From NCBI GenBank assembly GCA_030602245.1, contig JAUWAC010000015.1:1-64000 (forward strand): DNA of 64,000 bases, in the 5' to 3' direction. The first letter of the stretch is position 1. Each line of letters starts with the position of its first letter. Source of the stretch: Marinobacterium sp. (lineage in GTDB: Bacteria > Pseudomonadota > Gammaproteobacteria > Pseudomonadales > Balneatricaceae). The notes beneath the pieces are model-generated. The model saw only the letters and a program-made list of their open reading frames with translations. It had not been told where the DNA came from and ran no database searches. Shown piece by piece: positions 57,629 through 64,000 of the stretch. The position numbers and the translations under genes were made by a program.

Positions 57629-58417
57629 ATGAAAACCACGCCATGGACCCACGACCAATTAAAGCTCGCATTCCAGCTGTATTGTCAGCTGCCGTTTGGC
57701 CGCCTTCACCGCCGCAACCCCGAGATTATCGCGCTGGCCAAATTGATAGACCGAACACCCTCCGCGGTCGCGATGAAACTCGTCAACTTTGCCAGTCTCG
57801 ATCCCACCATCGTCGCATCGGGACGCAAGGGTCTTAGCAGCGCTTCGACGCGTGATCGCGAGATTTGGGATGCCTTTCATGCGGATTGGGAGGGGCTGGT
57901 AGTTGAGTGCGCGCGTATCCGCGCCACCCTTACCGACCCACACGAAGCCGGGAGGCTTGATGGTGCAAACCAATTGGCCGAGTCTGCCGAGCCAACGGAC
58001 TTCAGCGGCGACTCACGTACGGTTACGGTCGAGCAGCGTATCAAACAATCCTTTTTCCGCCGCACGGTGCTAACCAGCTACCAACAGCGTTGCTGTGTCT
58101 GTGATTTATCGGTACCCACCCTGCTGATTGCCAGCCATATCGTGCCTTGGCACCAGAATAAAGAGAACCGACTCAACCCACGCAATGGCTTGTGCTTATC
58201 GGCCCTCTACGACCGCGCGTTCGATCGCGGTCTGATCACATTCGACGATGACTGGCGCTTACTGGTAGCCAATGAACTGCGGCAGGCCGATGATGCTGCG
58301 ACTCAGGCGCTGTTCGTCGCTCTTGAGGGTAAACGGATGCAGCTGCCAGAGCGCTTCGCTCCGGACCCAACACTGATGCAGTGGCATCGGGAGCAGATAT
58401 TCCTGGGTCAGGGGTGA
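57629..58417 (+). CDS. HNH endonuclease family protein
   Basis: This 262-residue protein has an N-terminal domain with WTHDQLKLAFQLYCQLPFG and RTPSAVAMKLVNFASLDP, resembling a DNA-binding module often paired with this nuclease. A C-terminal HNH domain follows: CCVCD zinc cysteines, ASHIVPWHQNKENRLNP (first His) and NGLCLSALYDRAFDRGLITF. Such genes are scattered among bacteria and are often labelled putative restriction endonucleases. AGGGA lies 6 bases before the ATG. The codons are less GC-biased than in neighbours and no methylase is next to it, so it may be an acquired solitary nuclease. Cutting specificity is unknown. Confidence 0.85.
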   Translation: MKTTPWTHDQLKLAFQLYCQLPFGRLHRRNPEIIALAKLIDRTPSAVAMKLVNFASLDPTIVASGRKGLSSASTRDREIWDAFHADWEGLVVECARIRATLTDPHEAGRLDGANQLAESAEPTDFSGDSRTVTVEQRIKQSFFRRTVLTSYQQRCCVCDLSVPTLLIASHIVPWHQNKENRLNPRNGLCLSALYDRAFDRGLITFDDDWRLLVANELRQADDAATQALFVALEGKRMQLPERFAPDPTLMQWHREQIFLGQG

Positions 58418-58459
58418 TGGAGTACGGGGCGACCCGCGCAGGGGATCGGGGAGGATACA

Positions 58460-58491
58460 TGCCCCGAGCGCCCCTGACGGGCCTCGGGGCA
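58460..58491 (-). terminator. Hairpin after proV
   Basis: A 9-base-pair stem (TGCCCCGAG with CTCGGGGCA) starts 10 bases after the proV stop on the minus strand. It has no T tract, so it is a tentative operon end. Confidence 0.45.
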
Positions 58492-58501
58492 TCAGGCAGG
58501 A

Positions 58502-59722
58502 TCAGGCGTTAACCTTGCTGTCGTCCTTTTCAACGGGCTTCTGACTCTCCCCCAGCACTTCAGCCAGGGTACCGCGGGTCAGCTGCCCGGTGAGCTGGCC
58601 CTCTTCATCCACCACCGGCAGCGGGTAGTCGGCGTCGAGGGTGTTGGGGATCACGGTTTCCAGCACCGCCTGCGGATCGACCGGCTCGACATCTTCATAC
58701 AGGGTTTCGTCGAGCGTGGCGTCCTTGTCAGCCTGATAGGCTTCTTCCAGCCGTTCCGCTTTCACCACGCCCTGATAGCCCTCGTCGTTGACGATGTAAC
58801 CGTAGTCGCGACCAAAGCCCTTCATCTGCTGCAGCGCACCGGCGATGGTATCGGCGGTGATGCGGTAGGCCGGATCCTTCATCACCGTTTCCACGGTCAG
58901 CGCGCGGGCACGGTTGACGTCGCGCACGAACGCTTCGACGTAGTCGTTGGCCGGGTTGAGCAGGATCTCCTCCGGCTCGCCCTGCTGGACGATCTCGCCG
59001 TCCTTGAGGATGGCGATGCGATCACCCAGACGCAGCGCTTCGTCGAGGTCGTGGGTGATGAAGATGATGGTCTTGTGCAGCTTCTCCTGAAGCTGTACCA
59101 GCTGATCCTGCATCTCGGAACGGATCAGCGGGTCGAGGGCGGAGAACGCCTCGTCCATCAGCAGAATTTCGGCATCGGTACAGAGCGCCCGGGCCAGCCC
59201 CACGCGCTGCTGCTGCCCGCCCGACAGCTGCGCCGGGTACTGCTCCTCGTAGCCGGCCAGCCCGACGGTCTCCAGCCACTGACGACCGCGGCTCAGTGCC
59301 TCGGCCTTGCTGACGCCCTGAATCCGCAGCCCGTAGGCCACGTTCTCGAGCACCGTCTTGTGCGGCAGCAGACCAAAGCGCTGGAATACCATCGACATCT
59401 TGTGGCGCCGGAACTGCTCCAGCTCCTTGGCGTTGAACTGCATGACATCGGTGCCTTCCACCTTGATCACACCCTCGGTGGGATCGATCAGCCGGTTGAA
59501 GTGACGGATCAGGGTGGATTTGCCGGAACCCGACAGCCCCATGATGACGAAGATCTCGCCGGCGTTGATGGTCAGGTTGATGTCCTTCAGCCCCAGCGTA
59601 TGGCCGGTTTCCGCCAGAATTTCGTCCTTGCTTTTGCCCTGATGCACCAGCGGCATGTATTTCTCGGGGCTGTTACCGAACAGTTTGTAGAGGTTTTCAA
59701 CACGAATCAGGGCATCAGCCAT
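58502..59722 (-). CDS. proV: Glycine betaine/proline ABC transporter ATP-binding protein
   Basis: ProV powers uptake of osmoprotectants. The 406 residues (E. coli 400) hold the ABC domain with Walker A MGLSGSGKSTLIRHF near residue 62, the signature LSGGQQQRVGLARAL near residue 168, Walker B ILLMDEAFSALDPL near residue 188, and a C-terminal tandem CBS part (about 285-395) that senses ionic strength in this family. The start at 59722 has GGAGGG at 8 bases and overlaps the proW stop by 8. The frame is open to 59803 but that part belongs to proW in another frame. Confidence 0.97.
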   Translation of the reverse strand: MADALIRVENLYKLFGNSPEKYMPLVHQGKSKDEILAETGHTLGLKDINLTINAGEIFVIMGLSGSGKSTLIRHFNRLIDPTEGVIKVEGTDVMQFNAKELEQFRRHKMSMVFQRFGLLPHKTVLENVAYGLRIQGVSKAEALSRGRQWLETVGLAGYEEQYPAQLSGGQQQRVGLARALCTDAEILLMDEAFSALDPLIRSEMQDQLVQLQEKLHKTIIFITHDLDEALRLGDRIAILKDGEIVQQGEPEEILLNPANDYVEAFVRDVNRARALTVETVMKDPAYRITADTIAGALQQMKGFGRDYGYIVNDEGYQGVVKAERLEEAYQADKDATLDETLYEDVEPVDPQAVLETVIPNTLDADYPLPVVDEEGQLTGQLTRGTLAEVLGESQKPVEKDDSKVNA

Positions 59723-60614
59723 TGTCCATCCCTCCGAGGTGACGCTGTGTGCGCTTGGCATAGGCCTGAGAGACGCGGTCGAAGATGATCGCCAGCGCGA
59801 CAATCGCCAGACCGTTGAGCAGCCCCAGCGTGAAGTACTGGTTGGTGATCGACTTCAGCACCGGCTGGCCCAGACCGGCCACGCCGATCATCGAGGCGAT
59901 GACGACCATCGACAGCGCCATCATGATGGTCTGGTTGATACCGGCCATAATCGTCGGCATCGCCAGTGGCAGCTGGACGCCGAGCAGGCGCTGCATCGGG
60001 CTGGCACCGTATGCGGTCGCCGCTTCCAGCACATCCTTGTCGACCAGTCGAATCCCCAGATTAGTGAGACGGATCACCGGCGGAATGGCGTAGATAATGA
60101 CGGCGATCACACCGGGAATCTTGCCGATACCCAGCAGCATGACCACGGGGATCAGGTACACGAACGCCGGCATCGTCTGCATCACATCCAGAATCGGCGT
60201 GATGAGGGTCTGCATGCGGTCGGACCGCGCCATGATAATGCCGATAGGCACCCCCAGCACGATTGCCATCAGGGTACACACCAGAATGATGCTCATGGTA
60301 CTCATGGCATCTTCCCACATGCCGAAATAGCCGATCAGCATGAAGGATACGATGACCCCGAGGCTCAGCTTCCATGACCGGCTGGCGAGGTAGGCAAGCC
60401 CTGCCACGATGGCGATCACCAGCCACCAGGGCGTCGCCAGCAGCAGTTTTTCGAACCAGACGAGGAAGGACAGCAGGGGGTCGAAGAAGGCTTCGATCAT
60501 TTCGCCGTGCTCGCGGGAAAAGTCGCGATAGGCGGTATCAAGCGTCTTGCGGATGTCCCGCAGTTCGGAACGATCCAGTTGCGGAATTTCAGTTAACCAG
60601 TTGGATTCTGCCAT
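59715..60614 (-). CDS. proW: Glycine betaine/proline ABC transporter permease
   Basis: This 299-residue inner-membrane permease has about 6-7 helices. A long N-terminal cytoplasmic/helical part (to about residue 45) is followed by hydrophobic segments and the EAA-type loop AATAYGASPMQRLLGVQLPL near residue 205, where ProV docks. Start at 60614 (MAESNWLTEI) has GGGAGG at 9 bases. It lies 68 bases after proX, with a strong hairpin between them, and overlaps proV. Confidence 0.96.
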   Translation of the reverse strand: MAESNWLTEIPQLDRSELRDIRKTLDTAYRDFSREHGEMIEAFFDPLLSFLVWFEKLLLATPWWLVIAIVAGLAYLASRSWKLSLGVIVSFMLIGYFGMWEDAMSTMSIILVCTLMAIVLGVPIGIIMARSDRMQTLITPILDVMQTMPAFVYLIPVVMLLGIGKIPGVIAVIIYAIPPVIRLTNLGIRLVDKDVLEAATAYGASPMQRLLGVQLPLAMPTIMAGINQTIMMALSMVVIASMIGVAGLGQPVLKSITNQYFTLGLLNGLAIVALAIIFDRVSQAYAKRTQRHLGGMDNG

Positions 60615-60633
60615 GGGAAGGCCTCCCGTGCGG

Positions 60634-60664
60634 ACCACAGCCCGGCCGTTGACCGGGCTGTGGT
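60634..60664 (-). promoter_or_regulatory. Strong hairpin between proX and proW
   Basis: A perfect 12-base-pair stem (ACCACAGCCCGG with CCGGGCTGTGGT, loop of 7) lies 18 bases after the proX stop. There is no T tract, so it is more likely a barrier to 3' exonucleases that raises the level of proX message over proWV than a full terminator. Confidence 0.6.
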
Positions 60665-60682
60665 ATCAGCGAGTTTCACACC

Positions 60683-61687
60683 TCAGAGGGCATCCTTGAC
60701 CTTGGCCGCCACCTCAGCGGACAGCCACTTCGTCCAGACCTCTTCATGCTCGAGCAGGAAGTACTCCATGGCGTATTCGCCATCGGCCTGATTGTCTTCC
60801 ATCCATGCCAGCAGGCGGTTCATCTGATCGTTGGTAAACGAACGCTTGGTCAGGTAGTCGTAGGCGTCCGGTGCCCGCTCGGCGAAGCTCTCGGTAACAA
60901 CCGTCTGTACCGGTGACGGCGGGTACATGGTCACGGTCGGCTCGACGCAATCGGCGCTGGTGATACAGTTGATGAACGCGTCTTCATCCACACCGCTGCC
61001 GAAGTCGACCTTCACCATGTCGTACTTGCCCAGTACGGAGGTCGGCGCCCAGTAGTAGCCGAACCAGGGCTCCTTGCGCTCGTAGGCCTTGGCGATGGCA
61101 CCGGCCAGACCCGCACCTGAACCCGGATCGACGATTTCGAAACCGGCCTTGTCCAGCTCGAGGGCACGGAACAGGTTGCCGGACGAGATCTGGCAGTTCC
61201 AGCCGGCCGGGCAACCATAGAATGCGGACAGATCCGGATCTTCCGGATGCTCGAACAGCTCGGCGTTGGCGATGACGCCCTCGATGGTCGCCAGGCTCGG
61301 ATCTTTCTCGACCATGTAGGCCGGCACCCAGAAGCCCTCTTCACCGCCGTCCGACAGGGAGTGACCGGCGTAGCGCAGACGGCCCTCTTCGACACCCTTG
61401 TCCAGCGCGTCCTTCAGTGAGTTGCTCCACATCTCCGGAGCGATATCCGGCTCGCCCTTCTCGATCATCGAGGTACCGGTCGGCATGGTGTCACCCGGAA
61501 CCAGCGAGGCGTCGCAGCCATAGCCGTGTTCCAGAATAAAACGGTCGATGTTGGCGATCAGGCTGGCGGAGCTCCAGTTCATGTCCGCGATCTTGACCGT
61601 TCCACACTCGCCGGCATGTGCGACGGAGCTGCCAATGGCCAGGGGGAGTGCAGCGGCCAGTGCCGCCGTTTTCAGTGCCTTGTGCAT
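60683..61687 (-). CDS. proX: Glycine betaine/proline ABC transporter substrate-binding protein
   Basis: This 334-residue periplasmic binding protein has a signal peptide (MHKALKTAALAAALPLAIGS, cleavage at AHA-GEC). The mature part starts CGTVKIADMNWSSASLIANI, typical of ProX/OpuAC proteins with Trp residues for the quaternary amine. Two cysteine pairs (YGCPAGWNC, NCITSADC) may form disulfides. GGAGAG precedes the ATG. It is the first gene of proX-proW-proV, the reverse of the E. coli order, and has a good promoter 45 bases upstream. Substrates may be glycine betaine, proline or similar; which one is preferred cannot be told. Confidence 0.95.
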   Translation of the reverse strand: MHKALKTAALAAALPLAIGSSVAHAGECGTVKIADMNWSSASLIANIDRFILEHGYGCDASLVPGDTMPTGTSMIEKGEPDIAPEMWSNSLKDALDKGVEEGRLRYAGHSLSDGGEEGFWVPAYMVEKDPSLATIEGVIANAELFEHPEDPDLSAFYGCPAGWNCQISSGNLFRALELDKAGFEIVDPGSGAGLAGAIAKAYERKEPWFGYYWAPTSVLGKYDMVKVDFGSGVDEDAFINCITSADCVEPTVTMYPPSPVQTVVTESFAERAPDAYDYLTKRSFTNDQMNRLLAWMEDNQADGEYAMEYFLLEHEEVWTKWLSAEVAAKVKDAL

Positions 61688-61731
61688 ATTCTCTCCGGTT
61701 ATATGGTCAGAATTGAACGATTTACAAAATC

Positions 61732-61760
61732 ATATTACAAATCTAATATTTAGAGTTCAA
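61732..61760 (-). promoter_or_regulatory. proX promoter with a palindromic operator in its spacer
   Basis: On the minus strand TTGAAC (61755-61760) and TAATAT (61732-61737) are 17 bases apart. The spacer contains the perfect 13-base palindrome TCTAATATTTAGA (61742-61754). A protein bound there would block RNA polymerase. The divergent MarR gene is the obvious candidate; that link is inference. Confidence 0.65.
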
Positions 61761-61885
61761 ATCTTTCGGCGTCTAAAAGGTTGTCCACCATCGTATAACG
61801 GCCTGAAGGCCCAAACGACGCGGCACCTCTTACGCACTGCGCCGTAGAACCCGATCAAATCGAACGAAGCAAGAAATAAACCAGC

Positions 61886-62338
61886 ATGGCTGAACCCTTG
61901 ACGAACGCGCCCGACTGGCAAGAGATCCTCGTGTGCCTGCGCCAGATCATGCGGGCCACCGACCTGCATTCGAAGCAGGTCAGAAAGGCCTGCGGCCTGA
62001 CCCTGCCGCAGGTGATGCTGCTACGTGCAATCAGTGCACAGGGCGACGTGACGGTGCGTAAGCTGGCCCGCGATATCTCGCTGAGCCAGCCGACCGTCAC
62101 CACCATTCTGGATCGTCTCGAGGAGAAAGGTCTGGTCGAACGGGTGCGCAGTCTGCACGACCGCCGCATCGTCAACGCGCGCCTGACGCAGCAGGGCAAA
62201 GCGATGCTGGACATTGCGCCACCGCTGTTGGATGAGCGCTTCATGCAGCGCTTTGCCGACCTGCCGGAGGATGAGCAGCACGCGCTACAGGACGCGCTGG
62301 TCAAGATCGTGCGCTTGCTGGATCAGGAACAGAAGTAA
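61886..62338 (+). CDS. MarR family regulator, divergent from proXWV
   Basis: This 150-residue MarR protein has a winged helix-turn-helix (VTVRKLARDISLSQPTVTTI, then LDRLEEKGLVERVRS with wing HDRRIVNARL) flanked by dimerisation helices. It is divergent from proX with a 198-base gap that holds the proX promoter and a palindrome. MarR-type regulators such as EctR and CosR control compatible solute genes in other bacteria, so repression of proXWV is the likely job. No strong ribosome-binding site precedes the ATG at 61886. Confidence 0.86.
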   Translation: MAEPLTNAPDWQEILVCLRQIMRATDLHSKQVRKACGLTLPQVMLLRAISAQGDVTVRKLARDISLSQPTVTTILDRLEEKGLVERVRSLHDRRIVNARLTQQGKAMLDIAPPLLDERFMQRFADLPEDEQHALQDALVKIVRLLDQEQK

Positions 62339-62378
62339 GGGCGGTTCGAGGCGGGGTCGACCGGCGGGCCGGCTCCGC

Positions 62379-63263
62379 TCACCAGGGCAGGCCGTCGCGG
62401 AAGCGCTCGACGAGGAAGTCGCACAACACCTGCAGCTTGGCGGAGCGCTGCTTCGCCTGCGGGTAGACCAGCCAGACACCGCTGAACGGATAGCGGTACT
62501 GCTCCAGCATCGAAATCAGCTCACCGCGCGCCAGCAGCGGCTCGACGTAATAGTCGGGCAGCTGGGCGATACCCAGCCCTTTCCTGACCGCATCGAGCAG
62601 GGCCGGGCCTGATTTCGAACGCCAGTTACCCTGCACCTTGAGCTCCCGCCGCTGACCGTTCTCGCTGAACAGCCACCAGGGGTTGGAGCCGAGCAGACAG
62701 TTGTGGTGCGACAGCTCCGCCAGCGTGTGCGGCATCGAGTGGCGCTGCAGATAGTCGGGGCTGGCGCAGAGATACTCGCGCCGGTCACAGAGCCGGCGTG
62801 ACAGCAGCGACGAGTCCTTCAGCGACCCCATCCGCACGGCCAGATCATAGCCTTCGGCGATCAGATCCGTCTGCCGGTTGGTCAGATGCAGATCGAGCCG
62901 AATCTTCGGATATTTCAGCATGAAATCATTCAGCTGCGGTGCCAGAAAGCGCTCGCCGAAGGTGGTCGCACAGGTCACGCGCAGCTGGCCGCTGGGTTCA
63001 CGCTGCGCCTGACTGATCGCCTCCTCGGCGCTGAGGAACCCCTCCAGCAGCCGGTGACACTGCTCGAAGTACTGCTCCCCCGCCTCGCTGAGCCGGATCG
63101 AGCGGGTGGTACGATAGATCAGCGGGGTGCCGAGCCGTTTTTCCAGCTCGGCCACCCGGCGACTGATATGCGATGCGGATACGCCCAGCCGCTCGGCAGC
63201 CGCGCTGAAGCTGCCCTCGCGCACCACCGTGACGTAGGCCTCGATCGCATCCCATTTCCTCAC
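62379..63263 (-). CDS. LysR family regulator (CrgA/DsdC-like group)
   Basis: This 294-residue LysR protein begins RKWDAIEAYVTVVREGSFSA after its start, with the helix-turn-helix AERLGVSASHISRRVAELEK and an effector domain (GQLRVTCATTFGERFLAPQL) of the common LysR group. The start is GTG at 63263, with GGGGAG 6 bases upstream; the frame is open to a TTG at 63281, which has no support. It is divergent from the XylR/DmpR-type gene (175-base gap) and may also act on it. Target unknown. Confidence 0.86.
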   Translation of the reverse strand: MRKWDAIEAYVTVVREGSFSAAAERLGVSASHISRRVAELEKRLGTPLIYRTTRSIRLSEAGEQYFEQCHRLLEGFLSAEEAISQAQREPSGQLRVTCATTFGERFLAPQLNDFMLKYPKIRLDLHLTNRQTDLIAEGYDLAVRMGSLKDSSLLSRRLCDRREYLCASPDYLQRHSMPHTLAELSHHNCLLGSNPWWLFSENGQRRELKVQGNWRSKSGPALLDAVRKGLGIAQLPDYYVEPLLARGELISMLEQYRYPFSGVWLVYPQAKQRSAKLQVLCDFLVERFRDGLPW

Positions 63264-63438
63264 TGCGCGCTCCCCTTTCAATTATTGCAGGGGAGCAAAA
63301 ATAGCACGGCCACGCTGCGCGCAGCCAGCACAGCCCGTCGTCGCTGCCAGAGATAGCTGTTGGCGCGCATCGGCGGGCTGGCCAGTCACACCCGTTACGT
63401 GCGAGCATCGTGGCGAAACAGAAGAATAAATATAAGAG

Positions 63439-64000
63439 ATGAGCACAACCAAAGGTCACCATCAGCCCTCCGGCATCGAGCGCAACATCCTCAACACCAC
63501 CGAAGAGGGAAAAATTTACCTGCTGGATCAGCGCATGCTGCTCCTGCACGGCTACTCCCTCGCCAGTATTCGCCGGGAGTTCATCGAGCGCGTTGGGCTC
63601 AAGACGACCCGCGAGATCTTTACCCGACTCGGGTATCAGCAGGGTACTCAGGATGCGCTCAGGCTGAAGGACTCCGGTATCCGGGATCTGGAAGAGCTGT
63701 TCCGCTACGGCCCGAAAATCCGCGAAATCGAAGGCTTCGTGCTCAACCGGGCGGTCGAGCGTATGCGCTACGATGAAAGTACCGGCAGGTTCTGGGGTGA
63801 CTACATCTGGGAATCCTCCTGGGAATCCAAAGCCCACCTGGAGCATCTCAGTGTCAGCGGCTTTCCCTCCTGCTGGCTGATGACCGGTTATGCCTGTGGC
63901 TATACCACGACGGTGATGGGACGGCCGATCCTGTGGAAGGAGGTCGAGTGCGTCGCCATGGGCCACAAGCAGTGCCGCGTGATCGCGATGCCGCTGGAAG
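63439..64000 (+). CDS. XylR/DmpR-type sigma54 activator, 5' part only
   Basis: The first 187 codons are in the window and have no stop. They show an XylR_N sensor domain (YLLDQRMLLLHGYSLASIRR near residue 26, IFTRLGYQQGTQDALRL near residue 55) followed by a V4R domain (GYACGYTTTVMGRPILWKEV near residue 153, GHKQCRV near the edge with a conserved Cys). In XylR, DmpR and similar proteins this part binds aromatic effectors and restrains a AAA+ sigma54-activating domain and Fis-type helix-turn-helix, expected beyond 64000. Aromatic degradation genes may therefore lie to the right. The ATG at 63439 is the first plausible start, but its ribosome-binding site is poor. Confidence 0.82.
   Translation, partial: MSTTKGHHQPSGIERNILNTTEEGKIYLLDQRMLLLHGYSLASIRREFIERVGLKTTREIFTRLGYQQGTQDALRLKDSGIRDLEELFRYGPKIREIEGFVLNRAVERMRYDESTGRFWGDYIWESSWESKAHLEHLSVSGFPSCWLMTGYACGYTTTVMGRPILWKEVECVAMGHKQCRVIAMPLE

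Noticed and set aside
56235-58417. SIR2 plus HNH genes as a defence system
   Set aside because: The sirtuin has a complete class II-type deacylase layout, and 521 bases with a hairpin separate it from the HNH gene. Nothing shows they form one unit.

Overview
This window is chromosomal DNA from a high-GC gammaproteobacterium. Its core gene order (gltD-gltB-damX-like-aroB-aroK-pilQPONM / mrcA / malic enzyme / nuclease-rpmE / priA-argS-SPOR-hslVU-DUF971-ubiE-ubiJ) is, from memory, close to that of Pseudomonas. The whole set with its marine-type solute genes would also fit Pseudomonadales/Oceanospirillales relatives. No rRNA, tRNA or CRISPR was seen. Coding density is high and most genes have readable Shine-Dalgarno sites.

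Layout. 1-6 kb: a MarR regulator, the sulfur gene metY, a convergent LysR gene (YeiE-like), a divergent YeiH-type exporter, carbonic anhydrase and hemE. 6-12.4 kb: a proline catabolism unit made of an AraC regulator, putA, a separate gene for the PutA C-terminal domain, and putP. 12.5-26 kb, all on the minus strand: gltBD, a DamX-like SPOR/AAA protein, aroB, aroK and the type IV pilus assembly operon pilMNOPQ. 27.0-28.1 kb: an IS630-family element inserted a few bases upstream of the pilM ribosome-binding site. 28.3-42.5 kb: mrcA, malic enzyme, a secreted nuclease, rpmE, priA, argS, an FtsN-like SPOR protein, hslVU behind a heat-shock-like promoter, DUF971, ubiE, ubiJ and hemJ. 42.6-56 kb: a fumarylacetoacetate hydrolase-family enzyme, an MFS transporter with a divergent LysR gene, ppnP, serA, an alpha/beta hydrolase, an MscK-like channel, glcB, rnz and grxB. 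56-58.4 kb: a sirtuin, a 520-base non-coding stretch rich in DnaA-box-like 9-mers, and an HNH nuclease gene. 58.5-64 kb: a glycine betaine/proline ABC transporter in the order proX-proW-proV with a divergent MarR gene, a LysR gene, and the 5' part of an XylR/DmpR-type activator cut by the window end.

How the genes work together. Proline is imported by PutP and oxidised to glutamate by PutA, next to glutamate synthase. ProXWV imports osmoprotectants. AroB/AroK feed aromatic amino acids and quinones, UbiE/UbiJ serve ubiquinone, and HemE/HemJ serve haem. PilMNOPQ is the alignment and secretin part of the type IV pilus; its transcription has probably been rewired by the IS630 insertion.

The most unusual points are: the PutA C-terminal domain encoded as its own gene; the IS630 copy splitting the pilM promoter region and carrying an in-frame stop; the DnaA-box cluster upstream of the HNH gene; a palindrome inside the proX promoter spacer; and a terminator for rpmE that lies inside the signal-peptide codons of the next gene. 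I did not find a clearly new multi-gene system.
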